NCBI GenBank assembly: GCA_003243915.1
Contig: QHCC01000206.1
Coordinates: forward strand, 1-48,501
Direction of reading: 5' to 3'
From: Pseudonocardiales bacterium
GTDB lineage: Bacteria > Actinomycetota > Actinomycetes > Mycobacteriales > Jatrophihabitantaceae
Length of the DNA stretch: 48,501 bases
The notes beneath the pieces were generated by a model that saw only the letters and a program-made list of their open reading frames with translations, ran no database searches and was not told the DNA's origin. The number at the start of each line of letters is the position of its first letter. Positions within the stretch are counted from its first letter, which is position 1. The position numbers and the translations under genes were made by a program. This document shows positions 36,332-44,195 of this stretch, in pieces.

Positions 36332-37259
36332 GCGCCCCAAGCAGACAACGCCCAAGCAGCCGGCCGCCGACGCCACCCGGTTGCGGGTGCGCAAGACCTA
36401 CAAGCTCTACATCGGGGGCGCGTTCCCCCGCTCGGAGTCCGGGCGCTCGTATCCCGTTCATTCCGCCGCCGGTGACCTGCTCGCCTACGTGGCACAGGCC
36501 TCGCGCAAGGACGTTCGAGACGCCGTCGTCGCGGCGCGCAAGGCCTTCGCGGGCTGGTCGGGTGCGACCGCCTACAACCGGGGCCAGGTCCTGTACCGGG
36601 TGGCCGAGATGCTCGACGGCCGACGAGACCAGTTCGTCGCGCAGGTCGGGCAAGCAGAGATGAGTACGGCTGAGGTGGCGGCCGGCGAGGTCGTATCGGC
36701 CGATGCCGCACGCGCGCAAGTCGACGCCGCGGTCGATCGCTGGGTGTACTACGCCGGCTGGTCAGACAAGTACGCGCAGATCGTCGGTGGCACCAACCCC
36801 GTGGCCGGTCCGTACTTCAGCTTCTCGCTACCTGAGCCCACCGGAGTCGTCGGCGTCCTCGCGCCCCAGGACTCGAGCCTGCTCGGACTCGTCTCCGTTC
36901 TCGCGCCCGTGCTGGCGACGGGCAACACGGCAGTCGTGATCGCGTCCGAGGATCGACCGCTGCCGGCGATCTCATTCGCGGAGGTGCTCGCGACGTCGGA
37001 CCTCCCGCCCGGCGTCGTGAACCTGCTCACCGGTTCCACCGCCGAACTCGCGCCGTGGTTGGCCGGACACCGCGACGTCAACGCGCTCGACCTAAGCGGT
37101 GTCGTCGTCGCCGACCGGAAGGCGTTGCAGATCAAGGCCGCCGGCAACGTCAAACGGGTGTACGCGCCTCACGAGCCCGATTGGTTTGCGGACCCCGGCA
37201 TCTCCCGCCTGGGTGCGTTCGTCGAGACCAAGACCGTGTGGCACCCGATCGGTGTCTGA
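36321..37259 (+). CDS. half-length aldehyde dehydrogenase-like protein lacking the catalytic domain
   Basis: A 312-residue protein matching only the N-terminal cofactor-binding part of aldehyde dehydrogenases (KLYIGGAFPRSESGRSYPV, then GVVGVLAPQDSSLLGLVSVLAPVLATGNTAVV). It ends soon after residue 270 with ETKTVWHPIG and has neither the ELGGK Glu nor the catalytic Cys. Codon use matches its neighbours and no frameshift is seen, so this is an intact short protein rather than a broken gene. It starts at a TTG with GGAGG 6 nt upstream, overlapping the full-length gene by 11 bp. It may be a structural or regulatory partner of that enzyme. Confidence 0.8.
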   Translation: MPTKRPKQTTPKQPAADATRLRVRKTYKLYIGGAFPRSESGRSYPVHSAAGDLLAYVAQASRKDVRDAVVAARKAFAGWSGATAYNRGQVLYRVAEMLDGRRDQFVAQVGQAEMSTAEVAAGEVVSADAARAQVDAAVDRWVYYAGWSDKYAQIVGGTNPVAGPYFSFSLPEPTGVVGVLAPQDSSLLGLVSVLAPVLATGNTAVVIASEDRPLPAISFAEVLATSDLPPGVVNLLTGSTAELAPWLAGHRDVNALDLSGVVVADRKALQIKAAGNVKRVYAPHEPDWFADPGISRLGAFVETKTVWHPIGV

Positions 37260-37270
37260 GCCGCCCGCTC

Positions 37271-37286
37271 CCTGACCTTGGTCAGG
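37271..37286. terminator. palindromic hairpin between convergent genes
   Basis: CCTGACC (37271-37277), TT, GGTCAGG (37280-37286) is a perfect 7-bp inverted repeat. It sits 11 bp past the aldehyde dehydrogenase-like stop and overlaps the stop of the XRE gene, so it may terminate both. Confidence 0.55.
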
Positions 37287-37713
37287 TCGCGTCATCCCAT
37301 CGCTGGGCTGCGTAGTAGGGGTCGTCCCAATGCGCGGGATAGCGGCGGTTGTAGGCGTACTTCGGCACCTTGGGATCGTCGGACGCCCAGGCGAGCCGCC
37401 CCCACCCCCACCACCCCCCGTCCCAGCGATCGCCCAGCTCGCGCAATTCCAGATGGGCGGGAAAGAATCGTCCGCCGCGATCTCGCAGCCATCCGTCGTC
37501 GTCGACCGCGAGTATCCGGTCGAACTGGTTGGTGACGGCCAACCTGAGGCCAACCGAGGTGAGGATGGCCTCGAAAGTTCCGAGTCGCGGTTCAGTGCGG
37601 CCCGCTTCAATGCGGTCGATCGTCGAGCGCGGCAGGCCGGCATGGGCGGCGAGCTCGCGCTGGCTCAGCCGGCGCGCGCGACGAACCGCCCGCAGGACAT
37701 CGTCGGCGTTCAC
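37282..37713 (-). CDS. XRE-type helix-turn-helix transcriptional regulator
   Basis: A 143-residue regulator. Residues about 5-62 form a Cro/C1-type helix-turn-helix (RRARRLSQRELAAHAGLPRSTIDRIEAGRTEPRLGTFEAILTSVG). The C-terminal half is Trp/Tyr-rich (WDGGWWGWGRLAW and on) and was not recognised. The layout resembles antitoxin-type XRE proteins, but no toxin gene adjoins. The GTG at 37713 is chosen because the frame upstream runs through tandem repeats. CAGGCT lies 6 nt before it, a variant of the TANNNT box. It opens away from the repeat-rich intergenic region. Confidence 0.75.
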   Translation of the reverse strand: MNADDVLRAVRRARRLSQRELAAHAGLPRSTIDRIEAGRTEPRLGTFEAILTSVGLRLAVTNQFDRILAVDDDGWLRDRGGRFFPAHLELRELGDRWDGGWWGWGRLAWASDDPKVPKYAYNRRYPAHWDDPYYAAQRWDDAT

Positions 37714-37795
37714 AGCCCGAGCCTGGGCCCGGGTCGGCGACTTGTGAAGGCCCGTGCGACATCTGTGGACGGCCGCCGGCGCTGTGGAAATCGGG

Positions 37796-37852
37796 CACCG
37801 CGCACCTCGGACACCGCGCACCTCGGACACCGCGCACGTCGGACACCGTGCA
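37796..37852. repeat. 16-bp tandem array, about 3.5 copies
   Basis: CACCGCGCACCTCGGA repeats at 37796-37811, 37812-37827 and 37828-37843 (the third with one change), then a partial copy to 37852. The array ends where the 35-bp inverted repeat begins. Confidence 0.9.
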
Positions 37853-37886
37853 AGGTGCTCGTCCGACGCCTCGTGCTCTGCCCGCA
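37852..37886 (+). repeat. left copy of a 35-bp inverted repeat
   Basis: Starts AAGGTGCTCGTCCGACGCC and matches the reverse complement of 38142-38176 at 34 of 35 positions. A small hairpin follows: TGCC/GGCA around GCA-TTCG-TGC (from 37880). Confidence 0.9.
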
Positions 37887-37909
37887 TTCGTGCAGGCATG
37901 CCACCTGGG

Positions 37910-37972
37910 CCTGATCCCGGACCTGATCCCGGGGCCTGATCCCGGAGCCCGATTCCTGGGGCCTGATCCTGG
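37910..37972. repeat. interspersed 11-bp repeats CCTGATCCCGG
   Basis: Copies begin at 37910, 37922, 37935 and 37962 (the last CCTGATCCTGG), at spacings of 12, 13 and 27 bp. The irregular spacing argues against a coding repeat. Confidence 0.85.
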
Positions 37973-38057
37973 GCCTTGTCTCTGGGGTTCGCTGAGATGG
38001 CCCGCCGATCATGTTCGCCATCGTGAATGCGGTCAGGCCTCAAGGCGGCTTGTGGTC

Positions 38058-38077
38058 TGCCCGCGCAAGTACGGGCA
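38058..38077. repeat. hairpin related to the inverted repeat family
   Basis: TGCCCG (38058-38063) and CGGGCA (38072-38077) flank an 8-nt loop. The upstream sequence GCTTGTGGTCTGCCCGC resembles the end of the 35-bp repeat, so this may be a decayed third copy. Confidence 0.5.
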
Positions 38078-38123
38078 AGGGTTTCGGGCCTCCAGTGACC
38101 CCTTCCCAGCCGCAGCATGACCA

Positions 38124-38145
38124 CGCACATGCCAGCGCATGTGCG
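38124..38145. repeat. perfect 9-bp hairpin adjoining the right inverted repeat
   Basis: CGCACATGC (38124-38132), CAGC, GCATGTGCG (38137-38145). The right arm overlaps the start of the right 35-bp repeat copy. Confidence 0.8.
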
Positions 38146-38176
38146 GGCAGAGCACGAGGCGTCGGACCAGCACCTT
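38142..38176 (-). repeat. right copy of the 35-bp inverted repeat
   Basis: Inverted relative to the left copy, with one mismatch. The two copies are 325 bp end to end. No obvious target-site duplication is seen at the outer ends. Confidence 0.9.
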
Positions 38177-38265
38177 GGACATGGCGGCGAAGGACCCTCT
38201 GCCGTCGCCGCTCGCTGTCGGCCACTGGGGCATCGCCCCGCACCCCCAATCCGAAGGCATCGCCC

Positions 38266-38315
38266 GCGCTATCGCGTCACTGCAAACCCCGCGCTATCGC
38301 ATCACCGCAACCCCC
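38266..38315. repeat. 25-bp tandem duplication upstream of the acidic protein gene
   Basis: Two 25-bp units beginning GCGCTATCGC (38266-38290 and 38291-38315) agree at 22 of 25 positions. They end 24 bp before the -10 box of the next gene, so they could hold regulator sites. Confidence 0.85.
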
Positions 38316-38339
38316 GCGGCCACCATCGTCGGCGCCCGG

Positions 38340-38345
38340 TAGGTT
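38340..38345 (+). promoter_or_regulatory. -10 element TAGGTT before the acidic protein gene
   Basis: TAGGTT, 7 nt, then ATG at 38353. No ribosome site is seen. Confidence 0.5.
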
Positions 38346-38352
38346 CGCCGTC

Positions 38353-39402
38353 ATGACGAGCTCGCTGGACGCCGCGATCATTCCGATCACGCTCACCGTC
38401 AATGGACGCATCGGTCTCACCCTCTGGGCGCCGCCATGGGCGGATGAGGACGGCGAGGAGTGGCAGGGCTTTCTCGGCGACGGCGCCAAGATCTTGCTCT
38501 ACCCCAACGTGCGCGAGCTGGCCGAGTTCGTCGCATCCGGTCAGGAGAACGACCTGTCCGACCACCCCGGTTGGGGCTACGTCCTGAAACTCACGCCTGA
38601 CCAGCTGCGCCCGACCAGCGATGACGCCTACAACCTCGATCAGGTCTATGAATGGGCCGCCGGCGAACCGGATCCGGTACATGTGTCGAGCCTGGCCAAC
38701 GTCGTCGACATGGTCGCTAAGATCGCCGACTGCTGCGACGACGGAGCGCTGCGGCGGCTGGTCGAGGACACCCCCGCCTACGAGGAATTGGTCGACGAAG
38801 ACGTCAGCTACCAGGGCAAGGACGGTCGCAAGCGCTGGAGCGAACTCGGGGACACAATCGCCGACTCGTGGGAGCGCGCCATCACCCGCGTCGAGTCCTG
38901 GCTGTCGTGGCAGGGCGATTTCTCCGACAGCGACCTCGAGGCAGAGACGGTGTGGGACCGCGTCGGCGCCGAACCAATCCAGATCGTGCTGCCCGATGCC
39001 ACCTACCTGACGGTGCGCGCCGAGGTGACCCGCGACGCGGAGGGTGACGAGACGGAGGTGGTGTTCCTCGGAACCGACGACATCGTGGCGGTGTTCACCG
39101 ATGTCGACGGCCTGGCGCAGTACTGCCGCACGGCCGAAGGTCACGAACTGCACAAGCTGGAGTGGTGGTCCGAACTCGAGGAGGTCGAGGACGACGACGT
39201 CTTCGCGCCCGGGCTCGATGCCAGTTACGACATGCGCAAGCCCTCGACACGCGGCGCAGAACTGCTGCGCGAACTCGCGGACTTCTGCCAGCTCGAGGGC
39301 GACACCGCGCTGCTCGACGAGTCCGTCGACAAGAACACCGATCGCGACGACTGGAACGACCTCGTCGCCGAGGTGCAGACCTGCCTGCAGCCGCAGGACT
39401 GA
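38353..39402 (+). CDS. conserved acidic actinobacterial protein of unknown function
   Basis: A 349-residue, very acidic cytoplasmic protein. Visible blocks include IPITLTVNGRIGLTLWAPPW near the N-terminus, WQGFLGDGAKILLYPN, and a long Asp/Glu-rich middle and end. Similar proteins in streptomycetes are, from memory, sometimes labelled primosomal protein without evidence I can see here, so I give no function. The ATG at 38353 is supported by TAGGTT 7 nt upstream. A hairpin immediately follows the stop. It stands alone as a transcription unit. Confidence 0.7.
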   Translation: MTSSLDAAIIPITLTVNGRIGLTLWAPPWADEDGEEWQGFLGDGAKILLYPNVRELAEFVASGQENDLSDHPGWGYVLKLTPDQLRPTSDDAYNLDQVYEWAAGEPDPVHVSSLANVVDMVAKIADCCDDGALRRLVEDTPAYEELVDEDVSYQGKDGRKRWSELGDTIADSWERAITRVESWLSWQGDFSDSDLEAETVWDRVGAEPIQIVLPDATYLTVRAEVTRDAEGDETEVVFLGTDDIVAVFTDVDGLAQYCRTAEGHELHKLEWWSELEEVEDDDVFAPGLDASYDMRKPSTRGAELLRELADFCQLEGDTALLDESVDKNTDRDDWNDLVAEVQTCLQPQD

Positions 39403-39415
39403 CCCCGACGCGGGG
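39403..39415. terminator. short strong hairpin directly after the acidic protein gene
   Basis: CCCCG (39403-39407), ACG, CGGGG (39411-39415) begins on the base after the stop codon. Confidence 0.5.
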
Positions 39416-39422
39416 CTGCGCT

Positions 39423-39476
39423 GTCGGCTCGCCGTCGGTCCGCCGTCGGTCCGCGGTCGCTCGCGGTCGGCTCGCG
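39423..39476. repeat. 10-11 bp degenerate tandem repeat between convergent genes
   Basis: Five units of the type GTCGGTCCGCC run from 39423 to 39476, immediately before the glpD stop. They fill the gap between the acidic protein gene and glpD. Confidence 0.75.
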
Positions 39477-39477
39477 G

Positions 39478-41265
39478 TCAGTCGATGACCGGGTTCGGAT
39501 CATCGAGGTAGGCCCGCACCTCCGGCGCGGCGATGCGCACGGCGTCGGCCGCCTCGTCGTCGAAGCGAGCCTGAGAGGCGCGCTCCGCGGCTACCCGCGC
39601 CACGTAGTTGTCGATCTCGCGGGCACGGGTCGCCGCATCCCAACCCAGAATGTCGCCGAGCACGCCGGCCACCAGCGGTGCGCAGGCGACGCCGCGATGG
39701 GGGTACTCGATGGAGATCCGGGTGCGCCGGGTGAGGACGTCCTCGAGATGGAGCGCCCCTTCGTGGGTCACGGCGTAGCGGACCTCGGCGAGCAGGTAGT
39801 CCGGCGCATCGGGCACCGTGGCGAGCAGCCCGGGATCCACCAGCCCGGGGTCGAGCACGTCGCGGATCATCGAGCCGTAACGGTCCAGGACGTGGCGCAC
39901 CCGGTGCGGATGCAGCCCGTACTCGCCGGCCAGCGCATCGACCTGGTTGCGCATGGCGAAGTACCCGTCGGCGCCGAGCAGCGGCACGCGGTCGGTGCAC
40001 GAGGGCGCCACCCGCCGCGGCAGATCTTCCGAGCCGATGTCCACCGCGTCGGCCGCCATCACCCGATAGGTCGTGTACTTCCCGCCGGCGATCGAGATCA
40101 GGCCGGGCACGACCCGCGCCACCGCGTGCTCGCGCGACAGCGCCGAACTCTCCTCCGACTCGCCGGCCAGCAGCGGACGCAGCCCGGCGTACACCCCGTC
40201 GATGTCGTCGTGGGTGAGCGGTTCGACGAGCACCACATTGACGCAGTCCAGCAGGTAGTCGATGTCGGATTTCGTCGCTGCCGGATGCGCCAGGTCGAGG
40301 GTCCAGTCGGTGTCGGTGGTGCCGATCAGCCAATGGTTCTTCCACGGGATCACGAACAGCACCGACGACGGCGTACGCAGGATCAGCCCCGCGTCGCCGG
40401 TGATCTTGGCGCGCGGCACGACGATGTGTACGCCCTTCGAGGCGCGCACCCGGAACCGACCGCGGCCGCCGGACAGGGCCTGGATCTCATCCGTCCAGAC
40501 CCCGGTGCAGTTGAGCACCACGCCGGCCCGCACAGTCGTCTCGCGGCCGTCCTCGGTATCACGCACGCTCACGCCGACCACCCGGTCGGACTCGCGGAGG
40601 AGGCCGACCGCCCGCGTGGACGCACGCACGACCGCCCCATAGCGCGCCGCTGTCCGCGCGACGGTCAGCGTGTGCCGCGCGTCGTCGGCCTGGGCGTCGA
40701 AGTACTGCACGGCGCCGACGAGCGCGTCCCGTTTCAGGCCGGGGAACACCCGCAGGGCCGCGCGCCGGCTCAGATGCTTCTGCCCGGGCACCGTGCTGCG
40801 CCCGCCCATGGTGTCGTAGAGCGCCAGGCCGGCGGCGACGTAGGGCCGCTCCCATCCGCGGTGCGAGAGTGGGTAGAGGAACGGCACCGGCTTGATCAGG
40901 TGCGGGGCGATCCGATTGGTCATCAGCTCCCGCTCACGCAGTGCCTCGCGCACCAGGCCGAATTCGAGCTGTTCGAGATAGCGCAGGCCGCCGTGGAACA
41001 GCTTCGATGACCGGCTGGACGTGCCCGCTGCGAAGTCGCGCGCCTCGACCAGCGCGACGGACAAACCACGCGTCGCGGCGTCGAGCGCGGCCCCGGCACC
41101 GGTGACGCCACCGCCGATGACCACGACGTCGAAGTCGTCGGTGGCCAGGCGGTGCCACGCGGCCGCGCGGTAGCCGAGGTCCAGGCGGGACGCGGCGCCG
41201 CCCTTCGGGATCGTCGGGCCGGACGTGTCCGGCACGCTGCGCCGCTGCACGCTGCGCCGCTCCAC
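39478..41265 (-). CDS. glpD: aerobic glycerol-3-phosphate dehydrogenase
   Basis: A 595-residue FAD enzyme that oxidises sn-glycerol-3-phosphate to dihydroxyacetone phosphate, passing electrons to quinones at the membrane. The FAD-binding [22 protein letters not shown] is near residue 45, [16 protein letters not shown] follows, and [13 protein letters not shown] is seen later with a C-terminal GlpD domain. The GTG at 41265 is chosen because TAGCGT sits 8 nt upstream; longer frames would overlap glpK. Its first residues come from a 15-bp duplication. It is divergent from glpK, so the two form a glycerol-use unit. No facilitator gene lies nearby. Confidence 0.94.
   Translation of the reverse strand: MERRSVQRRSVPDTSGPTIPKGGAASRLDLGYRAAAWHRLATDDFDVVVIGGGVTGAGAALDAATRGLSVALVEARDFAAGTSSRSSKLFHGGLRYLEQLEFGLVREALRERELMTNRIAPHLIKPVPFLYPLSHRGWERPYVAAGLALYDTMGGRSTVPGQKHLSRRAALRVFPGLKRDALVGAVQYFDAQADDARHTLTVARTAARYGAVVRASTRAVGLLRESDRVVGVSVRDTEDGRETTVRAGVVLNCTGVWTDEIQALSGGRGRFRVRASKGVHIVVPRAKITGDAGLILRTPSSVLFVIPWKNHWLIGTTDTDWTLDLAHPAATKSDIDYLLDCVNVVLVEPLTHDDIDGVYAGLRPLLAGESEESSALSREHAVARVVPGLISIAGGKYTTYRVMAADAVDIGSEDLPRRVAPSCTDRVPLLGADGYFAMRNQVDALAGEYGLHPHRVRHVLDRYGSMIRDVLDPGLVDPGLLATVPDAPDYLLAEVRYAVTHEGALHLEDVLTRRTRISIEYPHRGVACAPLVAGVLGDILGWDAATRAREIDNYVARVAAERASQARFDDEAADAVRIAAPEVRAYLDDPNPVID
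41233..41262. repeat. 15-bp in-frame tandem duplication at the glpD N-terminus
   Basis: CACGCTGCGCCGCTG (41233-41247) is repeated at 41248-41262 with one change. It encodes [10 protein letters not shown] on the minus strand right after the start codon. Confidence 0.9.
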
Positions 41266-41273
41266 AACCGGCA

Positions 41274-41279
41274 ACGCTA
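41274..41279 (-). promoter_or_regulatory. -10 element TAGCGT of glpD
   Basis: TAGCGT on the minus strand lies 8 nt before the GTG at 41265. It faces the glpK promoter within a 49-bp gap. Confidence 0.5.
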
Positions 41280-41302
41280 GCGCAGAGCCGCGGGCGCTCT
41301 GG

Positions 41303-41308
41303 CAGGCT
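41303..41308 (+). promoter_or_regulatory. possible -10 element CAGGCT of glpK
   Basis: CAGGCT is 6 nt before the ATG at 41315. It differs from TANNNT in the first base, and the same hexamer precedes the XRE gene. Confidence 0.3.
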
Positions 41309-41314
41309 CGCGCC

Positions 41315-42865
41315 ATGGCTACTGTCGTTGCGGCGATCGACCAAGGCACCACGTCGACGCGGTGCATGCTCTTCGATCACGACGCCCGGGTAGTCGCCCG
41401 CGAGCAGGTCGAGCACCGCCAACATCTGCCGCGAGCCGGCTGGGTCGAGCACGACGCCACCGAGATCTGGTCGAACACCCGCGCGGTGCTGGCGGGAGCG
41501 CTCGCGCGCGCCGAATCGGGCGCCGCCGACGTCGCGGCCGTGGGCATCACCAACCAGCGCGAGACCGCCGTGGTGTGGGACCGCGCGAGCGGCGAGCCCA
41601 TCGCGCCGGCCATCGTCTGGCAGGACACCCGCACCCAGGCGATCTGCGACGAGCTGGGGGCCGCTGGCGACAGCTCGGGCGGCGGCGCCGGACGCTACCG
41701 CTCACGCGTCGGGTTGCCGTTGGCGACGTACTTCGCCGGCCCGAAGGTGCGCTGGCTGCTCGACAACGTCGACGGTGCCCGTGCCCGCGCCGAGGCGGGC
41801 GAACTGGCCTTCGGCACCATCGACAGCTGGCTGGTGTGGAACCTCAGCGGTGGCACGAGCGGCGGCGTCCACGTGACCGACGCCACGAACGCCTCGCGCA
41901 CCATGCTGATGGACCTCGACACGCTGCAGTGGGCTCCGGACATCGCCGCCGAGATGGGCATCCCGCTGGCGATGCTGCCCGAGATCCACTCGTCGTCGGA
42001 GGTCTACGCCGACGTCCGCGAGCGCGGACCGCTGGCCGGCGTACCGATCGCGGGCATCCTGGGCGACCAGCAGGCGGCGACGTTCGGCCAGGCCTGCCTG
42101 ACGCCGGGCGAGGCCAAGAACACCTATGGAACCGGCAACTTCCTGCTGCTGAACACCGGGACCGAGAAGGTGCTCAGCGACAACGGCCTGCTGACGACGC
42201 TCTGCTACGTCCTGGGCGACAGCGCGCCCGTGTACGCGCTGGAGGGCTCGATCGCGGTCACCGGCTCGCTGGTGCAGTGGCTGCGCGACAACCTGGGCCT
42301 GATCTCGGACGCGGCGCAGGTCGAGTCGCTTGCCGAGACGGTCGAGGACAACGGCGGTGCGTACTTCGTGCCCGCGTTCTCCGGGCTGTTCGCGCCGTAC
42401 TGGCGCTCGGACGCCCGCGGCGCACTGGTGGGCCTGACCCGGTTCGTCAACCGAGGTCACCTCGCGCGGGCAGCTCTCGAGGCGACCGCGTTCCAGACCC
42501 GCGAGGTCGTCGACGCGATGAACGCCGACCTGGCAGCTCAGCGCTCCCCCGTCGCGGCTGGCGGCGTCGAGCTCACCGAGCTCAAGGTCGACGGCGGCAT
42601 GGTCGGCAACGAGCTGCTGATGCAGTTCCAGGCCGACATCCTCGACGTCCCGGTCGTGCGGCCGGCCATCGCCGAGACGACGGCTCTCGGCGCCGCCTAC
42701 GCCGCCGGGCTGGCCGTCGGCTTCTGGTCCTCGACGGAGGAGATCCGGGCCAACTGGACGGCCGACAAGCGGTGGGAGCCGGCCATGGAACGTGCGCGGC
42801 GCGAGAGCCTCTACGCGGACTGGAAGAAGGCCGTCACCAAGACCTTCGGCTGGGTCGACGGGTAG
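41315..42865 (+). CDS. glpK: glycerol kinase
   Basis: A 516-residue FGGY-family kinase that phosphorylates glycerol to glycerol-3-phosphate, the substrate of the divergent glp[11 protein letters not shown] (residues 8-17) is the first phosphate motif. [30 protein letters not shown] and the adenosine motif VDGGMVGN are all present. The length is normal. The ATG at 41315 removes an upstream stretch that overlaps glpD. Confidence 0.96.
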   Translation: MATVVAAIDQGTTSTRCMLFDHDARVVAREQVEHRQHLPRAGWVEHDATEIWSNTRAVLAGALARAESGAADVAAVGITNQRETAVVWDRASGEPIAPAIVWQDTRTQAICDELGAAGDSSGGGAGRYRSRVGLPLATYFAGPKVRWLLDNVDGARARAEAGELAFGTIDSWLVWNLSGGTSGGVHVTDATNASRTMLMDLDTLQWAPDIAAEMGIPLAMLPEIHSSSEVYADVRERGPLAGVPIAGILGDQQAATFGQACLTPGEAKNTYGTGNFLLLNTGTEKVLSDNGLLTTLCYVLGDSAPVYALEGSIAVTGSLVQWLRDNLGLISDAAQVESLAETVEDNGGAYFVPAFSGLFAPYWRSDARGALVGLTRFVNRGHLARAALEATAFQTREVVDAMNADLAAQRSPVAAGGVELTELKVDGGMVGNELLMQFQADILDVPVVRPAIAETTALGAAYAAGLAVGFWSSTEEIRANWTADKRWEPAMERARRESLYADWKKAVTKTFGWVDG

Positions 42866-42952
42866 TCGTCGGCCAGCCCACTTGTGAGTCCGTCCGGTGC
42901 CCGCGACACCGTTCAGGAGGTGGCGGTGTGACCGGTGCGTCACTATGGGCGG

Positions 42953-44188
42953 ATGGGTCACGGCGTGTGGAGGGGTATCGGCGCCGTCGTGCTCGCCGCG
43001 ACGGCATGCTCCTCATCGCCGTCGGCCCGGGACACCCGCCACCCCAGCCGGGTGCGACCGTCCACCCCGCACAGCTCGCCCGCGCCGGCCACCAGCTCCC
43101 CGCAGCGAGCCACCGGGGGGCCGGCCAGCGCCGTCCCGAGCCCATCGCCATCCACCGGCAACCTCGCACAGCGTGTCCTGGCGCGGATGAGCGAGGCCGA
43201 GCGGGTTGGCCAGCTGCTCATGGTCGACTGCCCGAGCACTCAGGTCGGGGCGGCGACGGTCACCGCGATCGGCACCTACCACGTCGGGTCGGTGATCCTC
43301 GACGGTACGAGCGAGCTCGGTGCGCCGCAGACCTTGAGGCTGGTGGCCCTGCTGCGAGGTCGCGCACCTGCGAACGTGGGCCTGTTCGTGGCCACGGACC
43401 AGGAGGGCGGGCAGGTGCAGCGCCTGCAGGGGCCCGGCTTCTCGACGATTCCCAGCGCGGTGGAGCAGGGCGCCCTCGCGCCGGCGACGCTGCGCGCGGA
43501 CGCGGAACGGTGGGCCACCGAGCTGCAGACAGCGGGCGTGAACGTCAGCCTCGGCCCGGTGCTCGACACCGTCCCGGCGAACTTCGGCTCCAATCCGCCC
43601 ATCGGCGACCTGGACCGCGAGTTCGGCCACGACCCGTCCACGGTGAGCAGCCACGGCACCGCGGTCGTGCAGGGTGTGCAGGCGGCCGGGGTGTCCGCGA
43701 CGGTCAAGCACTTCCCGGGCCTGGGGCGGGTGCACGGCAACCCCGACCTCAGCGCGGGTGTGCTCGACTCACTCACCACCCGGCACGACCCGTACCTCGC
43801 ACCGTTCGCGGCCGCAATCGGCGAGGGCGTCGCCTTCGTGATGATGTCGACGGCGATCTACACGCGCATCGACCCGCGCCGTCCCGCTGCCTTCTCCCCT
43901 CTGGTCGTGACGGCCATGCTCCGCGGCGACCTGCACTTCCGCGGCGTGATCATCAGCGACGACGTCGGCGCCTCGAAGCAGGCCAGCGGCTTGTCCGCGG
44001 GCGCCCGGGCGGTCGCGTTCATCGCTGCCGGCGGCAACGTCGTCCTGACCGTCGATGCGACGCAGGCACCCGAGATGACAACGGCCCTGCTCGCCCGCGC
44101 GAAGCGCGACCCGAAGTTCAAGGCGCAGGTCGACGCCGCCGCACTGGTCGTGTTACAGGCCAAGCAAGCCCGCGGCCTGCTCAGCTGA
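42953..44188 (+). CDS. LpqI-like glycoside hydrolase family 3 lipoprotein (beta-N-acetylglucosaminidase)
   Basis: A 411-residue secreted hydrolase. A signal peptide ends in a lipobox-like LAATAC (Cys near residue 18) followed by a Ser/Pro-rich linker. The GH3 barrel shows ATDQEGGQVQRL, KHFPGLGRVHGNPD and IISDDVG, whose Asp is the nucleophile position. This pattern matches mycobacterial LpqI, a NagZ-type enzyme that releases GlcNAc from muropeptides. Start choice is uncertain: ATG 42953 gives a compact signal peptide, while GTG 42935 is in frame. An AGGAGG at 42915-42920 is correctly spaced only for a GTG in another frame. Converges with add, stops abutting. Confidence 0.85.
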   Translation: MGHGVWRGIGAVVLAATACSSSPSARDTRHPSRVRPSTPHSSPAPATSSPQRATGGPASAVPSPSPSTGNLAQRVLARMSEAERVGQLLMVDCPSTQVGAATVTAIGTYHVGSVILDGTSELGAPQTLRLVALLRGRAPANVGLFVATDQEGGQVQRLQGPGFSTIPSAVEQGALAPATLRADAERWATELQTAGVNVSLGPVLDTVPANFGSNPPIGDLDREFGHDPSTVSSHGTAVVQGVQAAGVSATVKHFPGLGRVHGNPDLSAGVLDSLTTRHDPYLAPFAAAIGEGVAFVMMSTAIYTRIDPRRPAAFSPLVVTAMLRGDLHFRGVIISDDVGASKQASGLSAGARAVAFIAAGGNVVLTVDATQAPEMTTALLARAKRDPKFKAQVDAAALVVLQAKQARGLLS

Positions 44189-44195
44189 TCAGGCC
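44174..44195. terminator. 22-bp near-palindrome spanning two abutting stop codons
   Basis: GGCCTG (44174-44179) pairs with CAGGCC (44190-44195). The centre TCAGCTGA (44181-44188) is itself a perfect palindrome. It covers the GH3 stop (44186-44188) and the add stop (44189-44191), a likely shared terminator. Confidence 0.55.

Larger units (their letters stand above)
37714..38352. other. 639-bp gene-free region packed with repeats
   Basis: No credible gene was found here although long frames stay open because of base composition. It holds a 16-bp tandem array, a 35-bp inverted repeat pair, an array of CCTGATCCCGG, two hairpins and a 25-bp duplication, each listed separately. Both flanking genes point outward, so the promoters of the XRE gene and the acidic protein gene lie at its ends. 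Confidence 0.8.

Noticed and set aside
36321-37259. Pseudogene call for the half aldehyde dehydrogenase
   Set aside because: No frameshift or internal stop, normal codon use, strong ribosome site and an ordered C-terminus argue for an intact gene.
37796-37972. CRISPR array
   Set aside because: Units are 11-16 bp with no unique spacers of constant length, and no cas genes are nearby.
38353-39402. Naming the acidic protein a primosomal protein
   Set aside because: No helicase, nuclease or DNA-binding motif is visible, so the label cannot be supported from sequence.
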